64,000 bases of DNA from Prolixibacteraceae bacterium (GTDB lineage Bacteria; Bacteroidota; Bacteroidia; Bacteroidales; Prolixibacteraceae). The notes beneath the pieces are model-generated. The model ran no database searches and was not told the DNA's origin. It saw nothing but the letters and a program-made list of their open reading frames with translations. The position numbers and the translations under genes were made by a program. Below are positions 24,946-33,907 of the stretch, one piece after another. The stretch lies in NCBI GenBank assembly GCA_947475715.1, contig CANJNY010000008.1, forward strand, positions 1 through 64,000. Direction: 5' to 3'. Every line of letters starts with the position of its first letter. Within the stretch, counting starts at the first letter, position 1.

Positions 24946-25044
24946 AGATTTATATAATTGAATTACAATAAATTAAAATCAATACAATTGAAATGATCTC
25001 ACGACTAAAGGTATAATTTTTTTAAGTAGAAATATCCGCTTTTA

Positions 25045-25075
25045 TTTGATTCACCAAACTAATTGCTTATTTTTG
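25045..25075 (+). promoter_or_regulatory. Promoter of the cobalamin-uptake transcript
   Basis: TTTG at 25045-25048 and TATTTTTG at 25068-25075, separated by 19 bases, fit the Bacteroidetes -33/-7 consensus. Transcription would start near 25082, just before the riboswitch. Confidence 0.72.
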
Positions 25076-25082
25076 CGATGAA

Positions 25083-25262
25083 TTGGTGCCCAATGGGCTT
25101 AATTTGGGAATCCGGTGTAAATCCGGGACAGTACCCGCTGCTGTAAAACCCGATTCCGCTTTTGCGGAATAGTATGTTTCTGGTTGATAGCCACTATTCT
25201 TTCCAAAAAAGAATGGGAAGGTAACCAGAAATCGGGATAAGTCAGAAGACCAGCCATTCACG
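25083..25262 (+). promoter_or_regulatory. Cobalamin (B12) riboswitch
   Basis: The region shows the class-I-like cobalamin pattern: TTGGTGCC at the 5' end, GGGAATCCGGTGTAAATCC (25106-25124), GACAGTACCCGCTGCTGTAA (25128-25147), a variable arm, and the 3' B12-box segment AAGTCAGAAGACC (25239-25251). It sits between a strong promoter and a TonB-receptor operon, so it is expected to shut off expression when adenosylcobalamin or a related cobamide is plentiful. No clear terminator stem follows, so control may be at translation initiation of 25369. Confidence 0.93.
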
Positions 25263-25368
25263 GTTTAAGCTTTCGGGATAAAAGCGTACAGATGGCCGAT
25301 TTCCATTCTGCAATACTTCCCATTAGCTTAAAATCATTTAATGTTTAACTATTAAATTGATTTTAAGT

Positions 25369-26517
25369 ATGTTGAAAATTAAATTTCAGGTTTTAATACC
25401 TGTTTTAGTCATTCTCGGATTATTCTTTTCCTGTAAGCAGGCGAATAAACTCACCGGACCTGTAATCTCGTTTGTTATTCCTGCTTCAGGGTTTAAAGTC
25501 GAACTGGGGGCATCGCTTCCATTGAGTCCGAATGTGGTTAATGGAGATAACTCAACCTACTCCTGGTCTGTAAACGGATCGGTCGTCTCCTCAAATAAAA
25601 TATATTCATTTAAACCGTTTAAGATTGGTAATTATACACTTAAACTTAAAGTGTCAAATGATATAGGGAGTGATGATAAGTCCATTCAGGTTGATGCTTT
25701 TTCAAACTTTTCCCCATTTATCGCCAAAATTTTTGATTTTCAGTACGCGCCCGGCCAAAATGCCTCATTAATACCTGTCGACTGGAAGGGTGAGGATTTT
25801 ATTGGAAAACCATGGACAGCCACCAGGCAATATACAGCTTTGGGGGGATGGGGCGGATACATTATTGCAGGATTTGACCATTCAATTTCAAATGTTGAAG
25901 GTCCTGACTTTGCAGTTTTTGCACAGCCAGGCCCCGGTTCTGAACCTGGAGTTGTCTCGGTTATGGCCGATAGTAACAACGATGGAATTCCCAATGATGG
26001 CGATTGGCTTGAAATTAAGGGGAGTGAATACAACAATCCTGAAACAATTCATAATTACCAGGTAACCTATTTAAAACCAATAAATAACGGAAACGTTACC
26101 TGGAAGGATAACCAGGGAAACAGCGGAGAACTAATCCCCGAATATGGTTCGGCAAGCTGGTGGTGGGGTGGATATGGCAGCAAAACAGAGGTGATTTATA
26201 ATGGCGAAAAATTGCCAAATGCCTATGTTAACACATCCACTACCCCTGACGTTGAAAACTGGTCAGTAAGACCCGGATTATTTTCATCAGGATATGCTGA
26301 ATGCTACTCGAATCTCGACTTTAATAATTCACTCAAATCCAATCTTCTCGATATTTCCAATGCGGTTGATAAGGCAGGCAACAAGGCCAATCTGAAAGAA
26401 ATCAACTTTATAAAGGTCCAAAGTGGCGTTTTTCAGATTGCCGGATGGCTCAACGAAATATCGACGGAAATCAGTGGAGCAGTTGATCTCTCCTTAATCG
26501 AATATACCGCCAATTGA
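25369..26517 (+). CDS. Surface lipoprotein with PKD-like domain, first gene of B12 operon
   Basis: A 382-residue lipoprotein. A hydrophobic signal ends in Leu-Phe-Phe-Ser-Cys at about residue 21. Residues 30-105 form a PKD/Ig-like sandwich ('SFVIPASGFKVELGASLPLSP', 'YSWSVNG', 'FKIGNYTLKLKVSNDIG'). The remainder is a beta-rich domain with many Trp and Gly ('GGWGGYIIAGFDHS', 'SWWWGGYGS') as in cell-surface glycan- or cobamide-binding proteins. The ATG at 25369 is taken as start; an in-frame TTG lies 12 bases upstream. Position directly after the riboswitch implies a role in cobamide capture; equivalence with BtuH of Bacteroides is not established. Confidence 0.75.
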   Translation: MLKIKFQVLIPVLVILGLFFSCKQANKLTGPVISFVIPASGFKVELGASLPLSPNVVNGDNSTYSWSVNGSVVSSNKIYSFKPFKIGNYTLKLKVSNDIGSDDKSIQVDAFSNFSPFIAKIFDFQYAPGQNASLIPVDWKGEDFIGKPWTATRQYTALGGWGGYIIAGFDHSISNVEGPDFAVFAQPGPGSEPGVVSVMADSNNDGIPNDGDWLEIKGSEYNNPETIHNYQVTYLKPINNGNVTWKDNQGNSGELIPEYGSASWWWGGYGSKTEVIYNGEKLPNAYVNTSTTPDVENWSVRPGLFSSGYAECYSNLDFNNSLKSNLLDISNAVDKAGNKANLKEINFIKVQSGVFQIAGWLNEISTEISGAVDLSLIEYTAN

Positions 26518-26530
26518 TTTACTATAATTG

Positions 26531-28582
26531 ATGGTTACAAAAACTTCAAAACAATGGTCTCCCTGTTATAAAAATATAATATCCCTTAAGGTAATACTGT
26601 TTTTTTCAATCTGGTTTTGTGCGTTGTTTTCAAAGGCGCAGCATGTGAGCGATACCTTAAAAATTAAACCGATTACCATTTTTGCAAAATTAATTATTAA
26701 AGAGGAGGCTGGAAAAACTTCACTGAAAATCGACTCCGTTTCAATGATTAAAGCCTTGACAGTTAATTTGTCAGATTTAATTTCACAAAATACACCAATC
26801 TTTATAAAGGAGTATGGGCGTGGTGCGATGGCAACCGCTTCATTTAGAGGAACGGCCCCATCGCATACCCAGGTACTATGGAATGGAGTCAATCTTAATT
26901 CGCCGATGCTTGGCATGGTTGACTTCTCAATGATACCGGTCTATTTTACCGATAATGTTACCCTGTTATATGGATCCGCCTCTTTATCCGAGCGGAGTGG
27001 CGCTTTAGGAGGAATTGTCAAACTTGAAAATTCTACACAATGGCACGATAAACTATCCGGACGCTTTCTGACTGGTGTCGGAAGTTATGGATCGAAAGAT
27101 GAGTTTATAAAAATAAGCGGTGGAAACAAAAAAATTCAGTCACAGACAAGAGCGTTTTACAATTACTCTGATAATGACTATCCCTTTGTTAATAAGCTAA
27201 TTGCAGATATTGATCCTGAAACTGGAAGCTACCTGTACCCTACCCAGCGAAATTTAAACTCGAAATATCAGAACTATGGTCTTCTTCAGGAAATCTACCT
27301 TCATCCCACTCCAAAAACCATTTTAACTTTCCGCTACTGGTACCAGCATAACGAACGCACCCTTCCCAGGTTACTGACCAACGAGACTGATGCCAATGCC
27401 AATATCAACCGGCAATCAGAACAAGCACACCGTCCATTGACCGAATTGAAATATTATGGAAATAAAGGGATACTAAACGTTAGTGCCGGTGCCAATATAC
27501 AGCTCTCAAAGTACCTCTTGAAGACTAAAATATCGGGGGCCCCGGATCAGATTGTAACAGATTCCCGATCAAGGTTTGAATCCTATTTTATTAAAGCCAG
27601 TTACAATTATCAGTTGTCCGATAAACTTTCCTTTATCACAAGTGCGAATTCAGATATAAACCAGGTAAATTCAACCAATACGCCTCCGAATCAACAACCG
27701 CAAGGGTACGATCAGCAGCGGATTGATCATTCACTCTCGGTTCAGCTCAGTAACTCTTTTAATGATCGGTTATCCGCCAATATATCTGCGCGGCAGGATA
27801 TTACGGGCGATAAACCGACACCTGTTATACCTTCAGCAGGTATTGAGTATCACCCTTTAGCCGTCAAAGGTTATTTTTTAAAGGGGAGTTTGTCACGAAA
27901 TTATCATCAGCCTTCGCTTAACGACCTGTATTATATTCCTGGTGGTAATCCGCGGTTAAAGGCTGAAGAGGGCTATATGGCAGATGTTGGAAGCGGTTTA
28001 TCAGATACAATCGGAACGATAAAGCTACATGGTTCGATAACAGGGTATTGCTCGGGTATTAATAATTGGATTATTTGGCTTCCAACTCCACAGGGTTATT
28101 GGGAACCGTATAACATGAAAAGAGTGAATACCAGTGGATTGGAATTTAACGTTGGAATCAGCGGAAAAGCCGAATCTTTTGACTTTAAAATCAATGGTAA
28201 TTATGCTGTAAACAAGTCAATTAATCGTGATGCCCCACATAGCTGGGCTGATGAGTCGGTAGGAAAACAACTTCCTTTTATACCCCGGAAATCGGCAAAT
28301 CTGGTGGCGAATATTTCCACAATGAGATACCACTTCACTTGGCTTTGGACATATTACAGTGAGCGGTTTACCACTTCAAGTAACGATAAGAGCTCAAATT
28401 TTGATGTGCTCTACCCCTATTATATGAATAACCTTAATTTTGGTAAAGAAATCCACCTGAATCATGGCATATTTAATCTTGAAATAAAAATACTCAATCT
28501 GTTTAATGAAACTTACCGGACTGTTCTTCAGAATCAAATGCCAGGGAGGAATTATTCATTACTGATCCGATACGACTTCTGA
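26531..28582 (+). CDS. btuB: TonB-dependent outer-membrane cobalamin receptor (BtuB-like)
   Basis: A 683-residue outer-membrane receptor. After a signal peptide, the plug domain (about 55-155) has 'LSDLISQNTPIFIKEYGRGAMATASFRG', 'TQVLWNGVNLNSPMLGMVDFSMIPV' and 'YGSASLSERSGALGG', the standard TonB-plug order. The rest is a 22-strand barrel ending 'GRNYSLLIRYDF' with terminal Phe. The ligand is inferred from the riboswitch and the flanking lipoproteins. ATG at 26531 is preferred over the adjacent TTG. The downstream gene starts after two bases. Confidence 0.87.
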   Translation: MVTKTSKQWSPCYKNIISLKVILFFSIWFCALFSKAQHVSDTLKIKPITIFAKLIIKEEAGKTSLKIDSVSMIKALTVNLSDLISQNTPIFIKEYGRGAMATASFRGTAPSHTQVLWNGVNLNSPMLGMVDFSMIPVYFTDNVTLLYGSASLSERSGALGGIVKLENSTQWHDKLSGRFLTGVGSYGSKDEFIKISGGNKKIQSQTRAFYNYSDNDYPFVNKLIADIDPETGSYLYPTQRNLNSKYQNYGLLQEIYLHPTPKTILTFRYWYQHNERTLPRLLTNETDANANINRQSEQAHRPLTELKYYGNKGILNVSAGANIQLSKYLLKTKISGAPDQIVTDSRSRFESYFIKASYNYQLSDKLSFITSANSDINQVNSTNTPPNQQPQGYDQQRIDHSLSVQLSNSFNDRLSANISARQDITGDKPTPVIPSAGIEYHPLAVKGYFLKGSLSRNYHQPSLNDLYYIPGGNPRLKAEEGYMADVGSGLSDTIGTIKLHGSITGYCSGINNWIIWLPTPQGYWEPYNMKRVNTSGLEFNVGISGKAESFDFKINGNYAVNKSINRDAPHSWADESVGKQLPFIPRKSANLVANISTMRYHFTWLWTYYSERFTTSSNDKSSNFDVLYPYYMNNLNFGKEIHLNHGIFNLEIKILNLFNETYRTVLQNQMPGRNYSLLIRYDF

Positions 28583-28584
28583 TT

Positions 28585-29646
28585 ATGATCATAAACCGTT
28601 TAAATATTCCCCTCCTGGCCTTTACTCTTCTTGCATTCGCAGGATGTATGAAGGATGATTTGTGGGTTAAAAGCCATCAAAGTACGAATCGGATGACCCA
28701 TGGAGTGTTTATTATTAATGAGGGGAATTTTATGTACGGAAACTCTTCGCTCTCATTTTATGATCCGGAAACACATACATTGCAAAATGATATATTCTTT
28801 AATATTAATGGTTTGCCTCTTGGTGATGTGGCACAATCAATGACCATTCATAATAACCAGGGATTTATCGTGATTAATAATTCCGGAAAAATTTATGTCA
28901 TCAATTCCTCTGACGGGAAATATACAGGAAAAATTACAGGTCTGACTTCTCCCCGGTATATTCATTTTGTAAACAACGAAAAGGCATATATATCAGATCT
29001 TTATGCAGGTAAAATTACAATTGTCAATCCTGTGACCTTACAGATTACCGGAGTTATTTTAACGCCTGGGCATGCATCAACCGAGCAGATGGTGCAATGG
29101 AACGACCTTTTATTTGTCAGTTGCTGGTCCTTCGACAATAAAATTATTGTTATCGATACCCGGACAGATCAGGTGATCAATGAGATAACTACAGGAAAAC
29201 AACCTGGCGGAGTGGTGCTCGATAAATTCAATAAAATATGGACCCTATGTGATGGTGGGTGGGTACGAAACGGAACGGGCACCAGAGTTCCAATGCTTCA
29301 ACGTATTGATCCGGTATTACAGCTGGTTGAAAAGAGTTTTAAGCTAACCTCCGATGGAGCCCCTTCGAGATTAGCCATAAACGGTTCAGGGGATTCAATT
29401 ATGTTTATAAATAATGGCATCTGGAAGCTTGGAGTCACTCAGAGTTCACTGGATGACCACCCATTTTTAAATACCGGGTCCCATCTCTATTACAGTCTGG
29501 GTATTGATCCTCATACTTCAGAGATTTATATAAGCGATGCAATTGATTATCAGCAGCAGGGAATAATATACCATTATTCCTCTTTAGGAGCCAAAATTGA
29601 CAGTTTTAAGACCGGTATAATTCCTGGCTCATTCTGTTTTAACTAA
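28585..29646 (+). CDS. Beta-propeller surface lipoprotein (BtuG-like, DUF5074/YncE type)
   Basis: A 353-residue lipoprotein with lipobox Phe-Ala-Gly-Cys (about residue 20). The mature part is built from repeated four-stranded blades: 'GVFIINEGNFMYGNSSLSFYDP', 'GFIVINNSGKIYVINSSDG', 'AYISDLYAGKITIVNPVT', 'KIIVIDTRTDQVINEITTGKQPGGVVLDKFNKIWTLCDGG'. Bacteroides BtuG has this fold, sits on BtuB and binds cobalamin very tightly, so the gene order (receptor then propeller under a B12 riboswitch) supports the same role here. It is the last gene of the operon, convergent with PAP2. Confidence 0.83.
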   Translation: MIINRLNIPLLAFTLLAFAGCMKDDLWVKSHQSTNRMTHGVFIINEGNFMYGNSSLSFYDPETHTLQNDIFFNINGLPLGDVAQSMTIHNNQGFIVINNSGKIYVINSSDGKYTGKITGLTSPRYIHFVNNEKAYISDLYAGKITIVNPVTLQITGVILTPGHASTEQMVQWNDLLFVSCWSFDNKIIVIDTRTDQVINEITTGKQPGGVVLDKFNKIWTLCDGGWVRNGTGTRVPMLQRIDPVLQLVEKSFKLTSDGAPSRLAINGSGDSIMFINNGIWKLGVTQSSLDDHPFLNTGSHLYYSLGIDPHTSEIYISDAIDYQQQGIIYHYSSLGAKIDSFKTGIIPGSFCFN

Positions 29647-29658
29647 CGATTTTAAAGC

Positions 29659-30432
29659 TTAAAGCACCATTGCAAAGGAGACTCCTCCCCCATTTTTAAG
29701 AATCTCAGGAAGAATTACAATATTCCCCTTTTTTCCAAAACGATAACGATGTGTAAAATAGACAATCCTGGTTGAAAAAATACCTATCCCGGCTCCGATA
29801 AACACATCCGAAATCCAATGTTTATTATTGATCATTCGGTAAACTCCCGTGGTTGTGGCGGCAGCATAACCAGCCACACTAATCCAGGGTGATACATTCC
29901 TGTATTCCATATCAAGAATCGTTGCAGAGACAAAAGCCTGAGCAGTATGGCCAGAAGGCATTGTTTTGGTGCTCCCGTCCGGTCTCAAATCAGGAATTCC
30001 GAATTTCATTCCTTGAACGATAACATTCATTAAAAGTTCAGCCTTTGCTGTTATGGCAACCTGATTAATCAAATCACTGCGGCTTTTTAATCCCGATCCT
30101 TTTAGTGCAAATACTGCTGCCAAAGGGGCAAATTGCAAATAATTATCAACGTGAGAGGTGCTGCCAGGAAACATTTCAAGCACTCTTCCATGAATGGTAT
30201 ACTTACTTAACAAACACCAGGATTCAGGTAAAAGTGTGATTGATCCTGCAATAACCAATGCCGCGGGTAAAATTGCACCCTTAATCCATTTCGAATGAAC
30301 ATTTGTTTCTGATCCCTTTATCGGACTAACCGTCATTCTCTCAGAATATCTTTCAGAATTAGGAATCTGACCGATAATAAATTGAGGAGTTAAAAGAATA
30401 CCAGTTATAATAATCAGCACCAGTTTATTCAT
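29659..30432 (-). CDS. PAP2-family phosphatase
   Basis: A 257-residue protein counted from the ATG at 30432, with a signal peptide or N-terminal helix. The PAP2 signature is present: Lys and Arg in 'KFGIPDLRPDGSTKTMPSGHTAQAF' (Pro-Ser-Gly-His, catalytic His) and 'RMINNKHWISDVFIGAGIG' (Arg and second His with Asp). The enzymes dephosphorylate lipid phosphates such as undecaprenyl diphosphate or phosphatidate in the envelope. It converges with the BtuG-like gene and is divergent from ywbE. Confidence 0.85.
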   Translation of the reverse strand: MNKLVLIIITGILLTPQFIIGQIPNSERYSERMTVSPIKGSETNVHSKWIKGAILPAALVIAGSITLLPESWCLLSKYTIHGRVLEMFPGSTSHVDNYLQFAPLAAVFALKGSGLKSRSDLINQVAITAKAELLMNVIVQGMKFGIPDLRPDGSTKTMPSGHTAQAFVSATILDMEYRNVSPWISVAGYAAATTTGVYRMINNKHWISDVFIGAGIGIFSTRIVYFTHRYRFGKKGNIVILPEILKNGGGVSFAMVL

Positions 30433-30476
30433 AATTAACAATTAATTTTTTGAGCAAAGAAATCTAAATTTTGGTA

Positions 30477-30484
30477 TATTTTTG
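30477..30484 (+). promoter_or_regulatory. Bacteroidetes-type -7 promoter box for ywbE
   Basis: TATTTTTG fits TAnnTTTG, 56 bases before the ywbE start. Confidence 0.55.
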
Positions 30485-30539
30485 CGACTAAATTCAAAAT
30501 GCACTTATCTGACTAATGATTTTCAGTTAAAAATTTAAA

Positions 30540-30743
30540 ATGGACGGTACAAACAGAAATAATATTAAGCCAGGTATTGAGGTTGCTATAGTTTTAAAGG
30601 AGGATCAACGAACCGGAAGACTTACTTATGGAGTGGTTCAGAACATACTAACCAGCAGTTTATTTCATTCACATGGGATAAAAGTGAGACTTACCAATGG
30701 GAAAATTGGAAGAGTTAAGGAGATCGTAATCGGAAAAGAATAG
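30540..30743 (+). CDS. YwbE family protein
   Basis: A 67-residue protein nearly entirely made of the YwbE (DUF2196) fold: '[27 protein letters not shown]', '[24 protein letters not shown]'. The family is widespread and conserved, with a small beta-barrel-like pattern, but its function is not known. It has its own promoter and a strong terminator, so it is monocistronic. Confidence 0.9.
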   Translation: MDGTNRNNIKPGIEVAIVLKEDQRTGRLTYGVVQNILTSSLFHSHGIKVRLTNGKIGRVKEIVIGKE

Positions 30744-30754
30744 TCAAAGTACAG

Positions 30755-30788
30755 AGGAGAAACAAAAAAAGCGCTTTTTCTCCTTTTA
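30755..30788 (+). terminator. Intrinsic terminator after ywbE
   Basis: AGGAGAAA (30755-30762) and TTTCTCCT (30777-30784) pair and are followed by TTT. Confidence 0.75.
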
Positions 30789-30846
30789 GTGGAATATTCT
30801 TTGATTCACTAAATGGTTTATCTTCGAAATGTCACATTTTTCTTAC

Positions 30847-30854
30847 TAGTTTTG
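30847..30854 (+). promoter_or_regulatory. Bacteroidetes-type -7 promoter box for ribH
   Basis: TAGTTTTG fits TAnnTTTG, 18 bases before the ribH start codon. Confidence 0.6.
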
Positions 30855-30871
30855 TAAAAAAAAATCAAAGA

Positions 30872-31375
30872 ATGGCTACAAAGAATCTTTCAGCATACGA
30901 TCTGAATTCTGTTCCCGATGGGAAGGATATGAAATTCGGCATTGTTGTATCGGAATGGAATTATGAAATAACTGGGGCATTGGCTCGTGGTGCAGTGGAA
31001 ACACTTAAAAAGCATGGGGTAAAAGATGATGATATTCTGGTGAATCATGTTCCCGGAAGTTTTGAATTAACCCTTGGAGGACAATTCTTTGCCGAGTATA
31101 CCGATGTAGATTCAATTATTCTGTTAGGATGTGTAATTCAGGGTGAAACCCGTCATTTTGATTTTATCTGTCAGGGAGTGGCCAAGGGGGCTACCGATCT
31201 GAATATAAAGTATAATCTTCCTGTAATATTTGGCATATTAACCACTGATAATCAACAACAAGCACTTGATCGTGCAGGAGGAAAACTGGGCAATAAAGGG
31301 GATGAGGCTGCAGTAACAGCAATCAAGATGGTTTCATTGCAGAAGAATTTTGAGTCTGAAATTCAGATTGAATAA
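30872..31375 (+). CDS. ribH: 6,7-dimethyl-8-ribityllumazine synthase
   Basis: A 167-residue enzyme that condenses 5-amino-6-ribitylaminouracil with dihydroxybutanone phosphate in riboflavin synthesis, usually as a large oligomeric shell. The motifs '[21 protein letters not shown]', '[12 protein letters not shown]', and '[21 protein letters not shown]' (with the catalytic His) are present. Length is normal. The gene stands alone; no other rib genes are here, and no FMN riboswitch is visible upstream. Confidence 0.94.
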   Translation: MATKNLSAYDLNSVPDGKDMKFGIVVSEWNYEITGALARGAVETLKKHGVKDDDILVNHVPGSFELTLGGQFFAEYTDVDSIILLGCVIQGETRHFDFICQGVAKGATDLNIKYNLPVIFGILTTDNQQQALDRAGGKLGNKGDEAAVTAIKMVSLQKNFESEIQIE

Positions 31376-31473
31376 AATTAGTTAAGAATAATTTTCCCCT
31401 TTTTAAACTTAAAGTGCACATAATCGTTATTCACTTATAAGATACGATTGGTTTTTAATTTGTAATATTTAAT

Positions 31474-33894
31474 ATGCATCTGGAAGAAGACAAGCTATCA
31501 ACGTCGTTACCTATTGCCAAAGAGATCGTTATTGACGATTATTATACGGCATTTTTAAGCCGTCAGCTCAGCATTTTAGGGCGAAAAGAGGTACACGCAG
31601 GACGTGCACATTTCGGTATATTTGGCGACGGTAAAGAGCTTGCCCAGGTGGTCTTTGCCAAGTATTTCGAGAAGGGAGACTGGAGAGCGGGATATTACAG
31701 GGATCAGACCTTTATGATGGCGGCTGATTTACTGAGTCCTGAAGAGTTTTTTGCTCAGATTTATGGAGATACCGATCTGGAAAATAACCCTTCAACCGGT
31801 GGACGGAATTTCAACAACCATTACGCCACTAAAACTTTTACCAAAGGAGTTGGTTTGGATAATTTAATGGCCCAGAAAAACTCCTCTTCCGATGTTTCGT
31901 CAACGGGCGGACAGATGCCCCGACTCTTAGGATTGGCACAGGCCTCAAAACTGGTAAGAGAGAATCCTCAATTGGCGCCATATCTTAAAAACAAGATCAA
32001 TGGGAACGAGGTCGCCTTTGGTACAATTGGTGAATCAAGTACCTCAGAGGGGATGTTTTTCGAGACAATCAATGCAGCCTGTGTGCTTCAGGTTCCAATG
32101 GCTTTGACCATATATGATGATGGATTTGGTATAAGTGTTCCCGTAGAACTACAGACAGCGAAAGGGAGTATTTCGAAAGCGCTGAAAGGATTCGAAGCCA
32201 ACGGCAAGGATGCAGGATGCAAAATATTCGTTTGTCCGGGATACGATTATTCTGCCCTTACTCAAATTTATGAAAAGGGAATCCGAATATGCCGTGAGCA
32301 ACAAATACCGGTTATTTTTCATATTACTCACCTCACACAACCATCGGGTCATTCGACCTCAGGTTCACATGAACGGTATAAGAGTGATAAACGAATTGCA
32401 TGGGAAAAAGCTCATGACCCAATTGTAAAGTTCCGTGAATGGATAATTCAGCAGGATATAGCGGATGAATATACCTTGCTAACTATTGAAAACAGGGCCG
32501 TTGAACGTGCCCGGCTCGCAAGAGAACTTGCCTGGCAATCGTTTATTCATGATTTTGACGTGGAAAAAAGACAACTTCAGGAATTAATAACTTCGATCGG
32601 ATTTGATAGTAACCCCTCTCTTTCGAAGATATCCCAGGAATTGGAGATGGTTCTGACAGCTTCGTTTCCAACCCGAAAAAAATTGCTAGCCCTTGCAAAA
32701 ATGCAGCTTCGCTCAATGCATGGAATTACAGAGCTTCAGAAAAATAAACGGAATCTAGCAACCTGGATTTCAAAAATCGAGAAGAAAGGTTACGAAAAGT
32801 ACAACACACATATATTTAATGATTTAGACTGTTTTAAATCAAGTATCGAAATAAAACCTGTCTATTCCGTTGATTCAATTTCGGTTCCCGCACATGAAGT
32901 GTTGAATCAAAATTTTGATACCTTGTTTGCTAAATATCCGCTCTTGTTAACCTTTGGTGAGGATACTGGTCGCCTTGGTGATGTAAATCAGGGGATGAAA
33001 GGAATGCAGGAAAAATATGGCATTCACAGGGTTTTTGACACCGGAATCAGGGAGGCCACAATTATAGGACAGGGAATAGGTTTGGCAGTAAGAGGATTTA
33101 GACCCATTGCAGAGATTCAGTATCTCGACTATCTGCTCTATGCCTTGCCGACGATTTCTGACGATCTTTCAACACTTTATTACCGAACCAGCGGACAACA
33201 GATCGCTCCGCTTATCATTCGTACCAGGGGTCATCAATTGCAGGGAATGTGGCATTCCGGATCACCCCTGGGAATGCTTATTGGATCCATTGGTGGAGTT
33301 AATATCTGTGTTCCAAGGAACATGACTCAGGCCGCCGCATTTTACAATACGCTGATGAAGTCCCACAATCCCGCGCTGGTAATCGAACCACTTAAAGGGT
33401 ATTATATCCGTGAATTGCTTCCTGAAAACCTGGGAGAATTCACACTTCCACTGGGAATTCCGGAAATTCTGGAAGAAGGAACCGACATCACAATCGTTAC
33501 TTACGGTTGGAATGTCACAATTGCACATAGTGCGGTTAATAGATTAAAAGCATTAAACATATCTGCTGAATTAATTGATGTACAAACACTTATACCTTTC
33601 GATATTCAGCAGATCATTAGTCGGTCGGTTCAAAAAACAAAGAAGATTATTTTTATAGATGAGGATGTACCCGGTGGAGCAACAGGGTATATGATGCAAA
33701 AAGTTCTTGAAGAACAGAAGGCATTCAAATATCTCGAGGCGCCTCCTGCAACACTGACTGCAAAAGTCCACAGAGGAGCCTATGGTACGGATGGCGAGTA
33801 CTTTTCGAAACCAAATACCGAAAGCGTAATTGAAGCCATTTATGACATCATGCACGAATTTAATCCGGCTAAATATCCGGGGCTTTATGATTGA
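31474..33894 (+). CDS. Branched-chain 2-oxoacid dehydrogenase E1, fused alpha and beta subunits
   Basis: An 806-residue thiamin diphosphate enzyme. The alpha part (about 20-420) has 'SRQLSILGRKEVHAG', 'YRDQTFMMAADL' and 'GESSTSEGMFFETINAACVLQVPMALTIYDDGFGIS' (ThDP-binding stretch, with Glu-Ser for the usual Gly-Asp-Gly and Asp-Asp for Asn-Asn). The beta part (about 475-806) has 'LLTFGEDTGRLGDVNQGMKG', 'FDTGIREATIIGQGIGLAVRGFRPIAEIQYLDYL' and 'VTYG...DVQTLIPFD'. This fused form is common in Bacteroidetes. A branched-chain substrate is inferred mainly from context, since leucine catabolism genes follow after 13 bases. The E2 and E3 subunits are not in the window as a set. Confidence 0.82.
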   Translation: MHLEEDKLSTSLPIAKEIVIDDYYTAFLSRQLSILGRKEVHAGRAHFGIFGDGKELAQVVFAKYFEKGDWRAGYYRDQTFMMAADLLSPEEFFAQIYGDTDLENNPSTGGRNFNNHYATKTFTKGVGLDNLMAQKNSSSDVSSTGGQMPRLLGLAQASKLVRENPQLAPYLKNKINGNEVAFGTIGESSTSEGMFFETINAACVLQVPMALTIYDDGFGISVPVELQTAKGSISKALKGFEANGKDAGCKIFVCPGYDYSALTQIYEKGIRICREQQIPVIFHITHLTQPSGHSTSGSHERYKSDKRIAWEKAHDPIVKFREWIIQQDIADEYTLLTIENRAVERARLARELAWQSFIHDFDVEKRQLQELITSIGFDSNPSLSKISQELEMVLTASFPTRKKLLALAKMQLRSMHGITELQKNKRNLATWISKIEKKGYEKYNTHIFNDLDCFKSSIEIKPVYSVDSISVPAHEVLNQNFDTLFAKYPLLLTFGEDTGRLGDVNQGMKGMQEKYGIHRVFDTGIREATIIGQGIGLAVRGFRPIAEIQYLDYLLYALPTISDDLSTLYYRTSGQQIAPLIIRTRGHQLQGMWHSGSPLGMLIGSIGGVNICVPRNMTQAAAFYNTLMKSHNPALVIEPLKGYYIRELLPENLGEFTLPLGIPEILEEGTDITIVTYGWNVTIAHSAVNRLKALNISAELIDVQTLIPFDIQQIISRSVQKTKKIIFIDEDVPGGATGYMMQKVLEEQKAFKYLEAPPATLTAKVHRGAYGTDGEYFSKPNTESVIEAIYDIMHEFNPAKYPGLYD

Positions 33895-33907
33895 TTAATA
33901 TCTCAAA

